Of a stretch of 10,673 bases of DNA, positions 1 through 7,287 are shown piece after piece (position 1 is the first letter of the stretch; the number at the start of each line of letters is the position of its first letter). Origin of the DNA: Oxalobacteraceae bacterium. Lineage in GTDB: Bacteria > Pseudomonadota > Gammaproteobacteria > Burkholderiales > Burkholderiaceae_D. The DNA lies in contig CANGFL010000017.1 in NCBI GenBank assembly GCA_947453015.1, positions 1-10,673 on the forward strand. The letters are read 5' to 3'. Under the pieces are notes generated by a model. That model was not told the DNA's origin and ran no database searches. It saw only the letters and a program-made list of their open reading frames with translations. Both the position numbers and the translations under genes were made by a program.

Positions 1-2
1 CA

Positions 3-854
3 CTAAAAAATTTAGGTATCACTAGCCTTTCGCGATTCCCGCGCGGTACCAGCGTGATGGGTGCGATCGATCAGACCATGCAAGACAAATCCAATGGGAT
101 TTTGGCGTCTACACTGGCGCAAGCAGGTATTTACGATCTCACCGCATTCCCTACAGGTACCACCGCCTATCAAGCGTTTAAATTAATTGAAGATCCCGCT
201 AACCCGGGCACGATATCTACCGACACCTTTAAAGAATACAAAGATGCTTATGCCGCCCTAACTAGTCTGGGCATAACGTCTTTACAAAATTTTCCGCGAG
301 CTTTCACGGCCATTGAAGCAAAAAATCTACTGGAGCCCAAATCCGATTTGATGTTGAAGATGGTTGGTGTTGATAAATCTCTGTTTAAGGATTCATCGCT
401 TTCATCACTACGCGGATTATCAATTTTATCCAAGCTGCCTAATTCAATTGATGAACTCAACAGCCTGCCTTCAGGCACGACATCAGATCAATTGGCAATG
501 CAAGCAAATGCCGCTAAAAAGTTGGTTACCATGGGCTACGACGATCTGAGTGGCTTTAGCAAGATGGCTTCGTTCGCAGGCACAACCGCCACTCCCGTAT
601 TAGCACTTGCAGCCGTGATGGGCTCACCCAAAGCTGCTGATCTTCCCCACCCTACTTCGACCAGCACCGAGCGCTACTTCCAAAGTACTATGGCACCCGT
701 GTTAAAAAGTTACGGCACACCGAATAAGATAACGACAACCATATTAGCCAAGCCACCCGGCGCACGCGTCTATCCTAACCACCTGCCCCCGACAAAAATT
801 GTCACAGCTGCTCAAGTACTAGCTTTTAACCTTGCCTACTGGGGTAAAAAATAA
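3..854 (+). CDS. Unrecognised repeat-containing protein, 3' part only
   Basis: The frame is open from base 3 to the TAA at 852-854, giving 283 visible residues, so the true start lies left of the window. A GTG-ATG pair at 54-59 is in frame, but it falls in the middle of a repeat-like segment that begins before it, so it is almost certainly internal. About five degenerate copies of a G-[IY]-x-x-L-x-x-F-P-x-G-T-T pattern occur, for example GIYDLTAFPTGTT and GITSLQNFPRAFT. They are separated by stretches rich in Leu, Ala and Ser that look helical. The last ~75 residues are different: rich in Pro, Thr and Ser, ending in AFNLAYWGKK. No catalytic motif, membrane span or C-terminal beta-signal is visible. 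It is separated from the efflux operon by 291 bp and I see no functional link. I do not recognise the family. A secreted or surface repeat protein is only a guess, because the N-terminus with any signal peptide is missing. Confidence 0.75.
   Translation, partial: LKNLGITSLSRFPRGTSVMGAIDQTMQDKSNGILASTLAQAGIYDLTAFPTGTTAYQAFKLIEDPANPGTISTDTFKEYKDAYAALTSLGITSLQNFPRAFTAIEAKNLLEPKSDLMLKMVGVDKSLFKDSSLSSLRGLSILSKLPNSIDELNSLPSGTTSDQLAMQANAAKKLVTMGYDDLSGFSKMASFAGTTATPVLALAAVMGSPKAADLPHPTSTSTERYFQSTMAPVLKSYGTPNKITTTILAKPPGARVYPNHLPPTKIVTAAQVLAFNLAYWGKK
12..587 (+). repeat. Five degenerate protein repeats (G-[IY]-x-x-L-x-x-F-P)
   Basis: The encoded motif recurs with its Phe-Pro (or Leu-Pro, Phe-Ser) at bases 36, 147, 291, 465 and 555. 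The intervals are about 37, 48, 58 and 30 residues, so the copies are not a tight tandem array. Copies 1, 2 and 4 share the following G-T-[ST]; copy 5 has G-T-T a few residues later. The conservation is seen in the protein; the DNA copies have diverged. Confidence 0.55.
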
Positions 855-876
855 ATAGGTGGGTAAATACTAGTCA

Positions 877-891
877 CATGAAAATTTCATG
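877..891. promoter_or_regulatory. 15-bp palindrome, possible operator
   Basis: The sequence catgaaaatttcatg is a perfect palindrome with 7-bp arms around one central base. The one-base centre makes a stable hairpin unlikely and a dimeric regulator site more plausible. It lies about 255 bp ahead of the permease start and 23 bp after the upstream gene. No regulator gene is in the window, so a role is inference only. Confidence 0.25.
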
Positions 892-1133
892 GCCCGCTAG
901 CACTGCTGTGCGACGTGAGTTCAAGTGAAACTACGAGTTATCTTCGAACTGTGAAAATAAAAATATCTCGCTCTTAGTTGATCAATAACTTCTTAAAATA
1001 TTTTCAAATCAATAATTTTTTGATATTCGATTTCAATCATGCGCAGACCAATTTCACAAAAATCCCCCAATTAGGTTAGTATCAAGCAACTGTCCGCATG
1101 TCGTTCGATCAGCAGAACGAGTGGCTGATTAAC

Positions 1134-1137
1134 GAGG
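1134..1137 (+). promoter_or_regulatory. Ribosome binding site that fixes the permease start
   Basis: GAGG at 1134-1137 lies 8 nt before the ATG at 1146. No comparable purine-rich site precedes the in-frame ATG at 1098. This supports 1146 as the start. Confidence 0.65.
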
Positions 1138-1145
1138 TAAATCGT

Positions 1146-4100
1146 ATGCTTTGGTTGGTTAGGGTCGCACTTAAGCGGCCGTACACATTTGTTGTCCTTG
1201 CATTACTCATTCTGATTTTTGGGCCTCTAGCAGCACTGCGTACACCCACCGATATTTTCCCGGACATCAAAATCCCCGTTGTTGCTGCTGTATGGACTTA
1301 TACCGGCTTACCTGCCGAAGATATGTCCGGTCGGATCGTGTATTTCTATGAACGCAGCCTGAGTACGACCGTCAACGACATCGAACACATCGAGTCACAG
1401 TCGTTGCCAGGCTTCGGTATCGTAAAGATTTTTTTTCAACCCAATGTAGACATTCGCACAGCAACGGCCCAAGTCACATCAATTTCCCAAACCGTACTGA
1501 AGCAAATGCCACCCGGGATCACGCCTCCCGTCATCCTGAACTACAACGCTTCAACGGTACCCATTCTCCAGCTCGCGCTATCGGGTAAAGGAATCCCTGA
1601 ACAAAAGCTGTTTGACTACGGGCAAAATTTTATTCGTCCCAAGCTCGCTACCGTTCCTGGCACAGCCATTCCCTCCCCCTACGGTGGAAAAGTTCGACAA
1701 GTTCAAATCGATCTCAATCCCAAGGCAATGTCGGCAGCAAAAGTATCTGCACAAGATGTGCAAAATGCACTTGCTTCGCAAACTCAAATTATCCCAGCAG
1801 GTACCCAAAAAATTGGAACGACTGAGTACAGTATCAAGCTCAACAACAGCCCAAAAGAGATCGAAGAGTTGAACCTCATTCCCGTAAAATCTATCGGCGA
1901 TAAGATTATTTTTTTGCGTGATATCGCCAGTGTTCGCGATGGCAATCCTCCGCAAACAAATATCGTACGGGTAGAAGGCAATCGAGCTGTTCTGATGTCG
2001 ATACTCAAAAATGGTGCGGCATCAACTATTGACATCGTTAACAAAGTACGCGGGATTCTTCCCCTGATAGCAGAAAGTCTACCGCCATCGCTGAAGATTG
2101 ACCCCATTGGTGATCAGTCAGTATTCGTCAAAGCAGCCATCACCGGTGTCGCTGAGGAGGCCGTGATCGCAGCTTGTTTAACGAGCTTAATGATTTTGTT
2201 ATTTCTGGGGAGTTGGCGCTCAACCGTGATCATCGCTGTGTCAATACCACTGGCCATACTTTCATCGATTGTGGCACTAAGCGCTATTGGCCAAACGCTG
2301 AATCTTATGACGTTAGGCGGACTCGCATTAGCTGTCGGAATTTTAGTAGACGATGCAACCGTAACCATCGAAAATATTAATTGGCATTTAGAACAAGGCA
2401 AGTCAGTACAAAATGCCATCCTCGATGGCGCTCAGCAAATCGTAGCCCCAGCCTTTGTTTCTCTGTTATGCATTTGTATCGTATTCGTACCGATGTTTTT
2501 TCTCGATGGGTTAGCAGGATTTCTCTTCATGCCTATGGCTGAAGCGGTAATTTTTGCGATGATTGCTTCATTTATTTTGTCGCGTACTCTGGTTCCGACC
2601 ATGGCCGCCTACCTACTGCGCCCACACAAACTTGCTCACACCGAAGATGACTGGGGACTAGAGCCAGGACATGCGCTAAAGGCAAATAAAAAAAATCCTC
2701 TGGTCCGTTTTCAACAAGCTTTTGAACGAATATTTACTAATTTTCGACTAGGCTATTTCAGCTGGCTAACCGCTGCTATGTCAACACGTCGACGTTTTTT
2801 AATCATTTTCTTTGCAGCCGTATTTCTGTCCCTCTTGCTCGTCCCCACCTTAGGCAGAGATTTTTTTCCCTCTGTGGACACTGGACAAATTAAATTGCAC
2901 GCGCGAGCACCAGTCGGCACGCGCATAGAAGAAACAGCACGAATTTTTGACAATATTGAAAAAACCATTCGAGACGTCATACCGCCTGACGAAATTGCTA
3001 GCATCGTCGATAACCTAGGTCTCCCTATCAGTACAGTCAATCAGGCATACAACAATACCGGCACCATAGGTGCGCAAGACGGGGATATCCTGATTAAGCT
3101 AACGGAAAAACACCATCCGACAGATGAATACATACTTCAACTGCGTCAGAGATTAAACCGCGAGTACCCTGGAACGACTTTCTCTTTCCTACCTGCAGAC
3201 ATCATTAGTCAAATTCTTAATTTTGGCGCGCCTGCTCCGATAGATATTCAGGTAGCTGGCCCCAACGAAGCAGAGAACATCGCATATGCACAAATGCTGC
3301 TGCGTGAAATAAGCCGTATACCCGGCATTTCGGATGCTCGCATACAGCAAGCGAATAATTTACCTCAACTACTAATCGACGTAGACCGTACCAGAGCCAA
3401 GCGACTCGGTGTCACTGAGCGCGATGTCACCAACAGTTTGGTGGTTAATTTGTCGGGTAGTGGTCAGGTTGCGCCAAGCTTCTGGCTCAACAAAAAAAGT
3501 GGCGTCTCGTATCCCATCGTCGCGCAAACTCCCGAATACCAGCTTCAAACACTGAGTGATCTAGAAAATATTCCTATCGTCGGCTCAGAGCAACGCGAAC
3601 CACAAATGCTCGGTGGTATCGCACAAATACGTCGTAGCAGTACCGCAGCTGTGATCTCACATTACGCAGTGCAGCCTGTAATTGATATTTACGCCACTAA
3701 ACAACTGCGCGACTTAGGCGGAGTCGCCAAAGATATTCAGGCTATGCTGAAATCACATGAAAACGAACGACCCAAAGGCGCAACGATTACGCTTCGTGGA
3801 CAAGTGCAAACCATGAATACAGCATTCACTGGATTACTTTTTGGCCTTCTGGCCGCGACGGTACTCATTTATCTTTTAATTGTGGTGAATTTTCAATCAT
3901 GGACTGATCCATTCATCGTCATCGCCGCGCTGCCCGCTGCGCTCGCTGGCATCGTGTGGATGTTAACGGCTACGCACACCACTCTTTCAGTGCCTGCACT
4001 TACTGGAGCAATCATGTGCCTTGGGGTTGCAACAGCAAACAGCATTCTTGTCATTAGCCTGGCGCGTGAACGACTTGCAGCGACTGGCGATCCAACTCGC

Positions 4101-4352
4101 TCTGCCATGGAATCTGGATTCGCTCGCTTTCGACCAGTTCTCATGACAGCGCTGGCGATGATCATAGGCATGCTACCGATGGCACTGGGTTTAGGTGATG
4201 GCGGTGAGCAAAATGCTCCGCTAGGTCGAGCTGTAATCGGCGGCCTTCTGTTTGCCACCTTTGCTACTTTATTCTTAGTACCTGTTCTATTTAGCCTGCT
4301 ACACAAAAAATTTAACCCGAGCGACGCAGGAGATAATCGTGAGTTCGCATGA
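1146..4352 (+). CDS. Efflux RND transporter permease subunit (AcrB-like)
   Basis: This is the inner-membrane pump of a tripartite RND exporter, 1068 residues from the chosen start, a normal length for the family. The start at 1146 (MLWLVRVALKRPYT) has a good ribosome binding site and matches the usual family N-terminus directly before the first membrane helix (about residues 12-30). An in-frame ATG 16 codons upstream lacks a binding site. Family hallmarks include TPTDIFPDIKIPVV after TM1, NDIEHIESQS and PPGITPPVI in the porter domain, and two large periplasmic loops each followed by a bundle of helices. TM4 carries the proton-relay aspartate pair D402-D403 in GILVDDATVTIENI, corresponding to AcrB D407/D408. 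In TM10 the segment GVATANSIL has alanine (A964) where AcrB has the lysine K940. The gene overlaps the membrane-fusion-protein gene by 14 nt. The substrate cannot be read from the sequence: drugs, solvents or other small amphiphiles are likely, and a heavy-metal role is less likely. Confidence 0.95.
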   Translation: MLWLVRVALKRPYTFVVLALLILIFGPLAALRTPTDIFPDIKIPVVAAVWTYTGLPAEDMSGRIVYFYERSLSTTVNDIEHIESQSLPGFGIVKIFFQPNVDIRTATAQVTSISQTVLKQMPPGITPPVILNYNASTVPILQLALSGKGIPEQKLFDYGQNFIRPKLATVPGTAIPSPYGGKVRQVQIDLNPKAMSAAKVSAQDVQNALASQTQIIPAGTQKIGTTEYSIKLNNSPKEIEELNLIPVKSIGDKIIFLRDIASVRDGNPPQTNIVRVEGNRAVLMSILKNGAASTIDIVNKVRGILPLIAESLPPSLKIDPIGDQSVFVKAAITGVAEEAVIAACLTSLMILLFLGSWRSTVIIAVSIPLAILSSIVALSAIGQTLNLMTLGGLALAVGILVDDATVTIENINWHLEQGKSVQNAILDGAQQIVAPAFVSLLCICIVFVPMFFLDGLAGFLFMPMAEAVIFAMIASFILSRTLVPTMAAYLLRPHKLAHTEDDWGLEPGHALKANKKNPLVRFQQAFERIFTNFRLGYFSWLTAAMSTRRRFLIIFFAAVFLSLLLVPTLGRDFFPSVDTGQIKLHARAPVGTRIEETARIFDNIEKTIRDVIPPDEIASIVDNLGLPISTVNQAYNNTGTIGAQDGDILIKLTEKHHPTDEYILQLRQRLNREYPGTTFSFLPADIISQILNFGAPAPIDIQVAGPNEAENIAYAQMLLREISRIPGISDARIQQANNLPQLLIDVDRTRAKRLGVTERDVTNSLVVNLSGSGQVAPSFWLNKKSGVSYPIVAQTPEYQLQTLSDLENIPIVGSEQREPQMLGGIAQIRRSSTAAVISHYAVQPVIDIYATKQLRDLGGVAKDIQAMLKSHENERPKGATITLRGQVQTMNTAFTGLLFGLLAATVLIYLLIVVNFQSWTDPFIVIAALPAALAGIVWMLTATHTTLSVPALTGAIMCLGVATANSILVISLARERLAATGDPTRSAMESGFARFRPVLMTALAMIIGMLPMALGLGDGGEQNAPLGRAVIGGLLFATFATLFLVPVLFSLLHKKFNPSDAGDNREFA
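4328..4332 (+). promoter_or_regulatory. Ribosome binding site inside the permease 3' end
   Basis: AGGAG at 4328-4332 lies 6 nt before the GTG at 4339. It sits within the last codons of the permease and supports the GTG as the true start of the membrane-fusion protein. The ATG at 4349 is out of frame. Confidence 0.7.
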
Positions 4353-5538
4353 AATCCATACACCCACTAATGTGAAAATTGCTCGTGGGCTTAAGACAGT
4401 GTTCGCTACAGCCGTTGCACTTGCAATTGGCCTAGTGATTGGTAGCTTACAATCGCGCAGCTCAGATGCGAAGACTCTCGCAAAACTAACGCTTGAAAAC
4501 GCAGTTCCAACAGTAGCGTTGATCGCTCAAAACGACACATCTGAGATACCTAAACTTGTTTTACCTGGCACATTGCAGGCCTACGTATCTGCTCCGATTC
4601 ACGCACGAGTATCAGGGTATTTAAAAAGTTGGTCAGTCGATATTGGATCCCCCGTAAAAGCCGGACAAGTCATGGCGGAAATCGATACACCTGAACTCGA
4701 CCAACAATTAATGCAAACCGAAGCGAGCCTTGATACAGCAAAGGCGCATTCGAAGCTGGCCGACTTGACGGCCAATCGCTGGCAAGCCATGTTAAAGAAT
4801 GACTCAGTATCTCAACAAGAAACCGATGAAAAAATTGGCGATGCTTCAGCTAAGCAGTCCATAGTCTCGGCGACCCAAGCGAATGTTGAAAGAATGCGTG
4901 CGCTGCGTTCTTTCAAACGAGTTACGGCACCTTTTTCTGGCGTGGTCGTTTCAAGAAAAATCGATGTGGGTGATTTAATAAATGCAGGAGCTCAAAATGG
5001 TCATGAGTTGTTTTCGATTGCTGATGTACACAAGCTAAGACTGTATGTGAACGCACCTCAAAGCTACGCAAATCGCATCCGCCCAGGAATGGTCGCGTCG
5101 CTGGAAGTGAATGAACATCCTTCTGAGCGATTTAACGCACGTGTAGTCGCCAATTCACGCTCCGTCAACGAAGCCTCTGGCACAGTATTAGTACAACTCG
5201 AAGTCGCAAATAGCGACGGCAAGCTCATGCCGGGTGATTTTGCTTCCGTTAGTTTTACTGTAGAGCGCACTCACAATTCTCACTTGCTGCCGGCCAGCGC
5301 ATTTTTATTCCGCTCAGTAGGGCCACAAATTGCTACCGTCAATAGCGATCAGCGGATTAAATTCCATACTGTGCGCATTGGAAGAGATCTTGGACAGTCA
5401 CTCGAAGTAGTGGCTGGCTTAGAAGGACTTTTGCCTGATGAGCACATCGTCGATCTTCCGCCGGAAATTTTGGCTGAAAATGACAAAGTCCGTGTAAAGC
5501 AAACCTCGCCTTCTTCTGCAGAGATTAAAAATAAATGA
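4339..5538 (+). CDS. RND efflux periplasmic adaptor (membrane-fusion protein, HlyD/AcrA type)
   Basis: This 399-residue adaptor links the permease to the outer-membrane channel through the periplasm. It starts with GTG and has a strong AGGAG site. Residues about 20-36 form a hydrophobic N-terminal anchor without a lipobox cysteine, so it is probably an anchored rather than lipidated adaptor. The first lipoyl half lies near residues 83-116 (ARVSGYLKSWSVDIGSPV), a helical hairpin covers about 118-187, and the second lipoyl half follows at about 193-228 (RVTAPFSGVVVSRKIDVGD). A beta-barrel domain (about 230-310) and a membrane-proximal domain complete the protein. All are typical of AcrA/HlyD-family proteins. 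The hairpin is short, as in adaptors that meet NodT-type channels. The 5' end overlaps the permease by 14 nt, and the stop overlaps the next start as ATGA, so the stoichiometry is probably set by translational coupling. No metal-binding motif specific to heavy-metal adaptors is visible. Confidence 0.93.
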   Translation: MSSHEIHTPTNVKIARGLKTVFATAVALAIGLVIGSLQSRSSDAKTLAKLTLENAVPTVALIAQNDTSEIPKLVLPGTLQAYVSAPIHARVSGYLKSWSVDIGSPVKAGQVMAEIDTPELDQQLMQTEASLDTAKAHSKLADLTANRWQAMLKNDSVSQQETDEKIGDASAKQSIVSATQANVERMRALRSFKRVTAPFSGVVVSRKIDVGDLINAGAQNGHELFSIADVHKLRLYVNAPQSYANRIRPGMVASLEVNEHPSERFNARVVANSRSVNEASGTVLVQLEVANSDGKLMPGDFASVSFTVERTHNSHLLPASAFLFRSVGPQIATVNSDQRIKFHTVRIGRDLGQSLEVVAGLEGLLPDEHIVDLPPEILAENDKVRVKQTSPSSAEIKNK

Positions 5539-6938
5539 AGAAAGCGGCATTAATGGTTATCGCGGCAATGTTGTTGCTGAATGGCTGCTCCACTCAGTCT
5601 GACTACAAGGCACCGGTATTTGAATTAAAAAATGACGCATGGTCATCAGAATGGCAAGTAGCTACACCTGCAGATGACCAACCGCGAGGACCTTGGTGGG
5701 AAGCCTTTAGCGATCCCAATATGAATGCGCTTCAGCAGCGCATTGATACGGGCAACTTGACGCTGGCTTCAGCACTATCACGATTCAATCAGGCTAATGC
5801 GCTTGCCAGTCAAGCACGCGCGCAACAATTACCTACAGTCGATGTGGCAGGGAGTGTTCTGAGAAACAGACAATCGGACGACCGTCCACTGCGTGGCGCA
5901 ACACAACCCGCACTCTACAGCTCAAACACCATCAGCTCAGTAGCTACTTATGAAATAGATCTGTGGGGGCGCGTTAAAAATTTAGTGGCTGCCAACGAGG
6001 CACAGGCACAAGTAGCGGCAGCAGAAATGGAGACTTTGCGTCTCAGCTTGCACGCTTTGCTCGCCGATCACTATGTCGCGCTTCGTGGCGTGGATGCGCA
6101 ACTTCGACTGTTTGAAAAAACAATCAACAATTATCAACGGGCCTTGTTACTGACTAAAAATCGACACGAAGGCGGTATTGCTTCGGGCCTGGATGTATCG
6201 CGCGCTGAAACCCAATTAAGTTTAGCTCGAGCTCAACTTGCAGAGCTGGGAGCACAGCGAGCACTACATCTACACGCGATTGCTGTACTTATCGGCGAAC
6301 CACCGCAAACGTTCCAACTACCATCGCACGAAGTAGTAGTGAATCTACCTGATGTGCCGGTAGGTGTTCCGTCTACCCTGTTGCAACGTCGACCTGACGT
6401 GGCAGCCGCTGAGAGAAAAATGGCTGCAGCTCACGCTCGTGTCGGGCTTGCGCGGACCGCATTTTTCCCTACGTTTTCTTTGGGTTTGCAAGCGGGCTTT
6501 CAAAATACCGGCGGCGGGTCTTGGCTGACAGCACCTAACAGTTTTTGGACTTGGGGTCCGATGACCGTATTTAATTTGTTTGATGGCGGTGCTCGTAAAG
6601 CCCAAGTCGCACAAGCTGTGGCAACCCTTGATCAAGCCAGTGCAGATTATCGGGCCACCGTGCTTACTGCCTACCAGCAGGTCGAAGATGAAATGGCCAA
6701 GCTTCGCACTTACGGCGCAGGAATGAATGAACTCACCCAAGCTACTGTTTCTGCTGAACGCGCATCCTCGTTGGCGCTGTCTCGATATCGTGATGGAGCA
6801 GTAACGTATCTAGATGTAATCAATGCCCAGACAATATTGCTGCAATCGCAGCGCGACTTAATGACATTACAGACTAAACGTCTATCGTCTGGCATTGGGC
6901 TGGTTCGTGCACTAGGTGGCGGCTGGAATACCCCATAA
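5535..6938 (+). CDS. Efflux outer-membrane factor lipoprotein, NodT/OprM type
   Basis: This is the TolC-like outer-membrane exit duct of the pump, 467 residues. The N-terminus MKKAALMVIAAMLLLNGC is a lipoprotein signal peptide with the lipid-acceptor cysteine at residue 18. The asparagine at -2 is unusual but tolerated. After it come the family features: a W-W..F.D segment (GPWWEAFSDPNMNALQQRI) and two outer-membrane efflux repeats (roughly residues 60-255 and 275-460). The second repeat opens with the hallmark LLQRRPDVAAAERKMAAAHA and the following ARTAFFPTFSLG. The ATG shares bases with the adaptor stop (ATGA) and has only a weak purine-rich site upstream, consistent with re-initiation by ribosomes finishing the adaptor. 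It is the last gene of the operon and is followed by a probable terminator. Confidence 0.95.
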   Translation: MKKAALMVIAAMLLLNGCSTQSDYKAPVFELKNDAWSSEWQVATPADDQPRGPWWEAFSDPNMNALQQRIDTGNLTLASALSRFNQANALASQARAQQLPTVDVAGSVLRNRQSDDRPLRGATQPALYSSNTISSVATYEIDLWGRVKNLVAANEAQAQVAAAEMETLRLSLHALLADHYVALRGVDAQLRLFEKTINNYQRALLLTKNRHEGGIASGLDVSRAETQLSLARAQLAELGAQRALHLHAIAVLIGEPPQTFQLPSHEVVVNLPDVPVGVPSTLLQRRPDVAAAERKMAAAHARVGLARTAFFPTFSLGLQAGFQNTGGGSWLTAPNSFWTWGPMTVFNLFDGGARKAQVAQAVATLDQASADYRATVLTAYQQVEDEMAKLRTYGAGMNELTQATVSAERASSLALSRYRDGAVTYLDVINAQTILLQSQRDLMTLQTKRLSSGIGLVRALGGGWNTP

Positions 6939-6966
6939 ACTTTCATTGAAAGTTCTAAGTCATCCG

Positions 6967-7005
6967 CTCAAAAGAACATTGAAAAATCAATGTTTGAGAA
7001 TTTTT
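6967..7005 (+). terminator. Probable rho-independent terminator of the efflux operon
   Basis: Perfect 8-bp arms aacattga (6975-6982) and tcaatgtt (6987-6994) surround a 4-nt loop. An outer ctca/tgag pairing (6967-6970 with 6995-6998) can extend the stem across a 4-nt bulge, and five Ts follow at 7001-7005. The position just after the last operon gene fits. The stem is AT-rich and the T-run short, so termination may be weak. Confidence 0.5.
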
Positions 7006-7116
7006 CGCGCCTAAACACCCAAGGCTTCATTCCGCATCGTCAGATTGCTCGCCAGGCTGGTATGGGTTGAGCGTTTCTTCGCCAAGGCAAAAAATTATCT
7101 AATAATAAATTTATTT

Positions 7117-7166
7117 AATCAAAACGACTATGGACAATCAAAATTTATCTTACTATACTTTGATTG
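7117..7166 (+). promoter_or_regulatory. Near-consensus sigma70 promoter framed by AATCAAA repeats
   Basis: TGGACA (7131-7136) and TATACT (7154-7159) are separated by exactly 17 nt, and each hexamer differs from consensus at one base. Perfect 8-bp inverted arms caatcaaa (7135-7142) and tttgattg (7159-7166) frame the spacer, touching the end of the -35 and the end of the -10. A further direct copy aatcaaaa lies at 7117-7124, 19 bp before the one at 7136-7143. This looks like a regulated promoter with a dimeric operator over the RNA-polymerase site. It would start transcription near 7166 and leave a leader of roughly 120 nt before the porin. The regulator is unknown. Confidence 0.6.
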
Positions 7167-7287
7167 AGTTTTTTTTAATAAATTTTATTTAATTTAATTA
7201 AATCAATAATTTAATTAATAAAAATAAGGCAAATTCAAAATGTGCTTAAGCATTAAAAGTACAAATTAACCTGTCTGAGTGGCTCCC

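Larger units (their letters stand above)
855..1145. other. Intergenic region before the efflux operon
   Basis: No gene is seen on either strand in these 291 bp. The stretch from about 947 to 1030 is AT-rich, as expected of a promoter region, but I could not find a -35/-10 pair with acceptable spacing, so the operon promoter is not placed. No hairpin followed by a T-run is visible after the upstream gene. The only clear structure is the palindrome at 877-891. Confidence 0.5.
6939..7287. other. Intergenic region between the efflux operon and the porin
   Basis: These 349 bp hold, in order, a small palindrome (6939-6953), a probable terminator (6967-7005), a GC-richer stretch of about 85 bp that may contain a decayed coding fragment, and from about 7090 a very AT-rich porin control region with a good promoter. 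No intact gene is visible. Confidence 0.6.

Noticed and set aside
54..59. GTG/ATG as the start of the first gene
   Set aside because: The same frame is open to the window edge, and a full copy of the repeat motif (GITSLSRFPRGTS) is encoded before it.
978..1006. TTGATC (978-983) with TAAAAT (994-999) as the efflux operon promoter
   Set aside because: The spacer is only 10 nt, and no hexamer at 16-18 nt matches.
1578..2107. Overlapping - strand open frames
   Set aside because: They are antisense to the permease porter domain; that frame is clearly the coding one.
1146..4352. Heavy-metal (CusA/CzcA) identity for the permease
   Set aside because: TM10 also lacks lysine in that group, but the TM4 Asp-Asp pair, loop motifs and the adaptor without metal-binding motifs fit the drug/hydrophobe-type subgroup better.
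3893..4363. 156-codon open frame on the - strand
   Set aside because: It is antisense to the conserved TM helices of the RND permease, has low-complexity composition and no family resemblance: a shadow.
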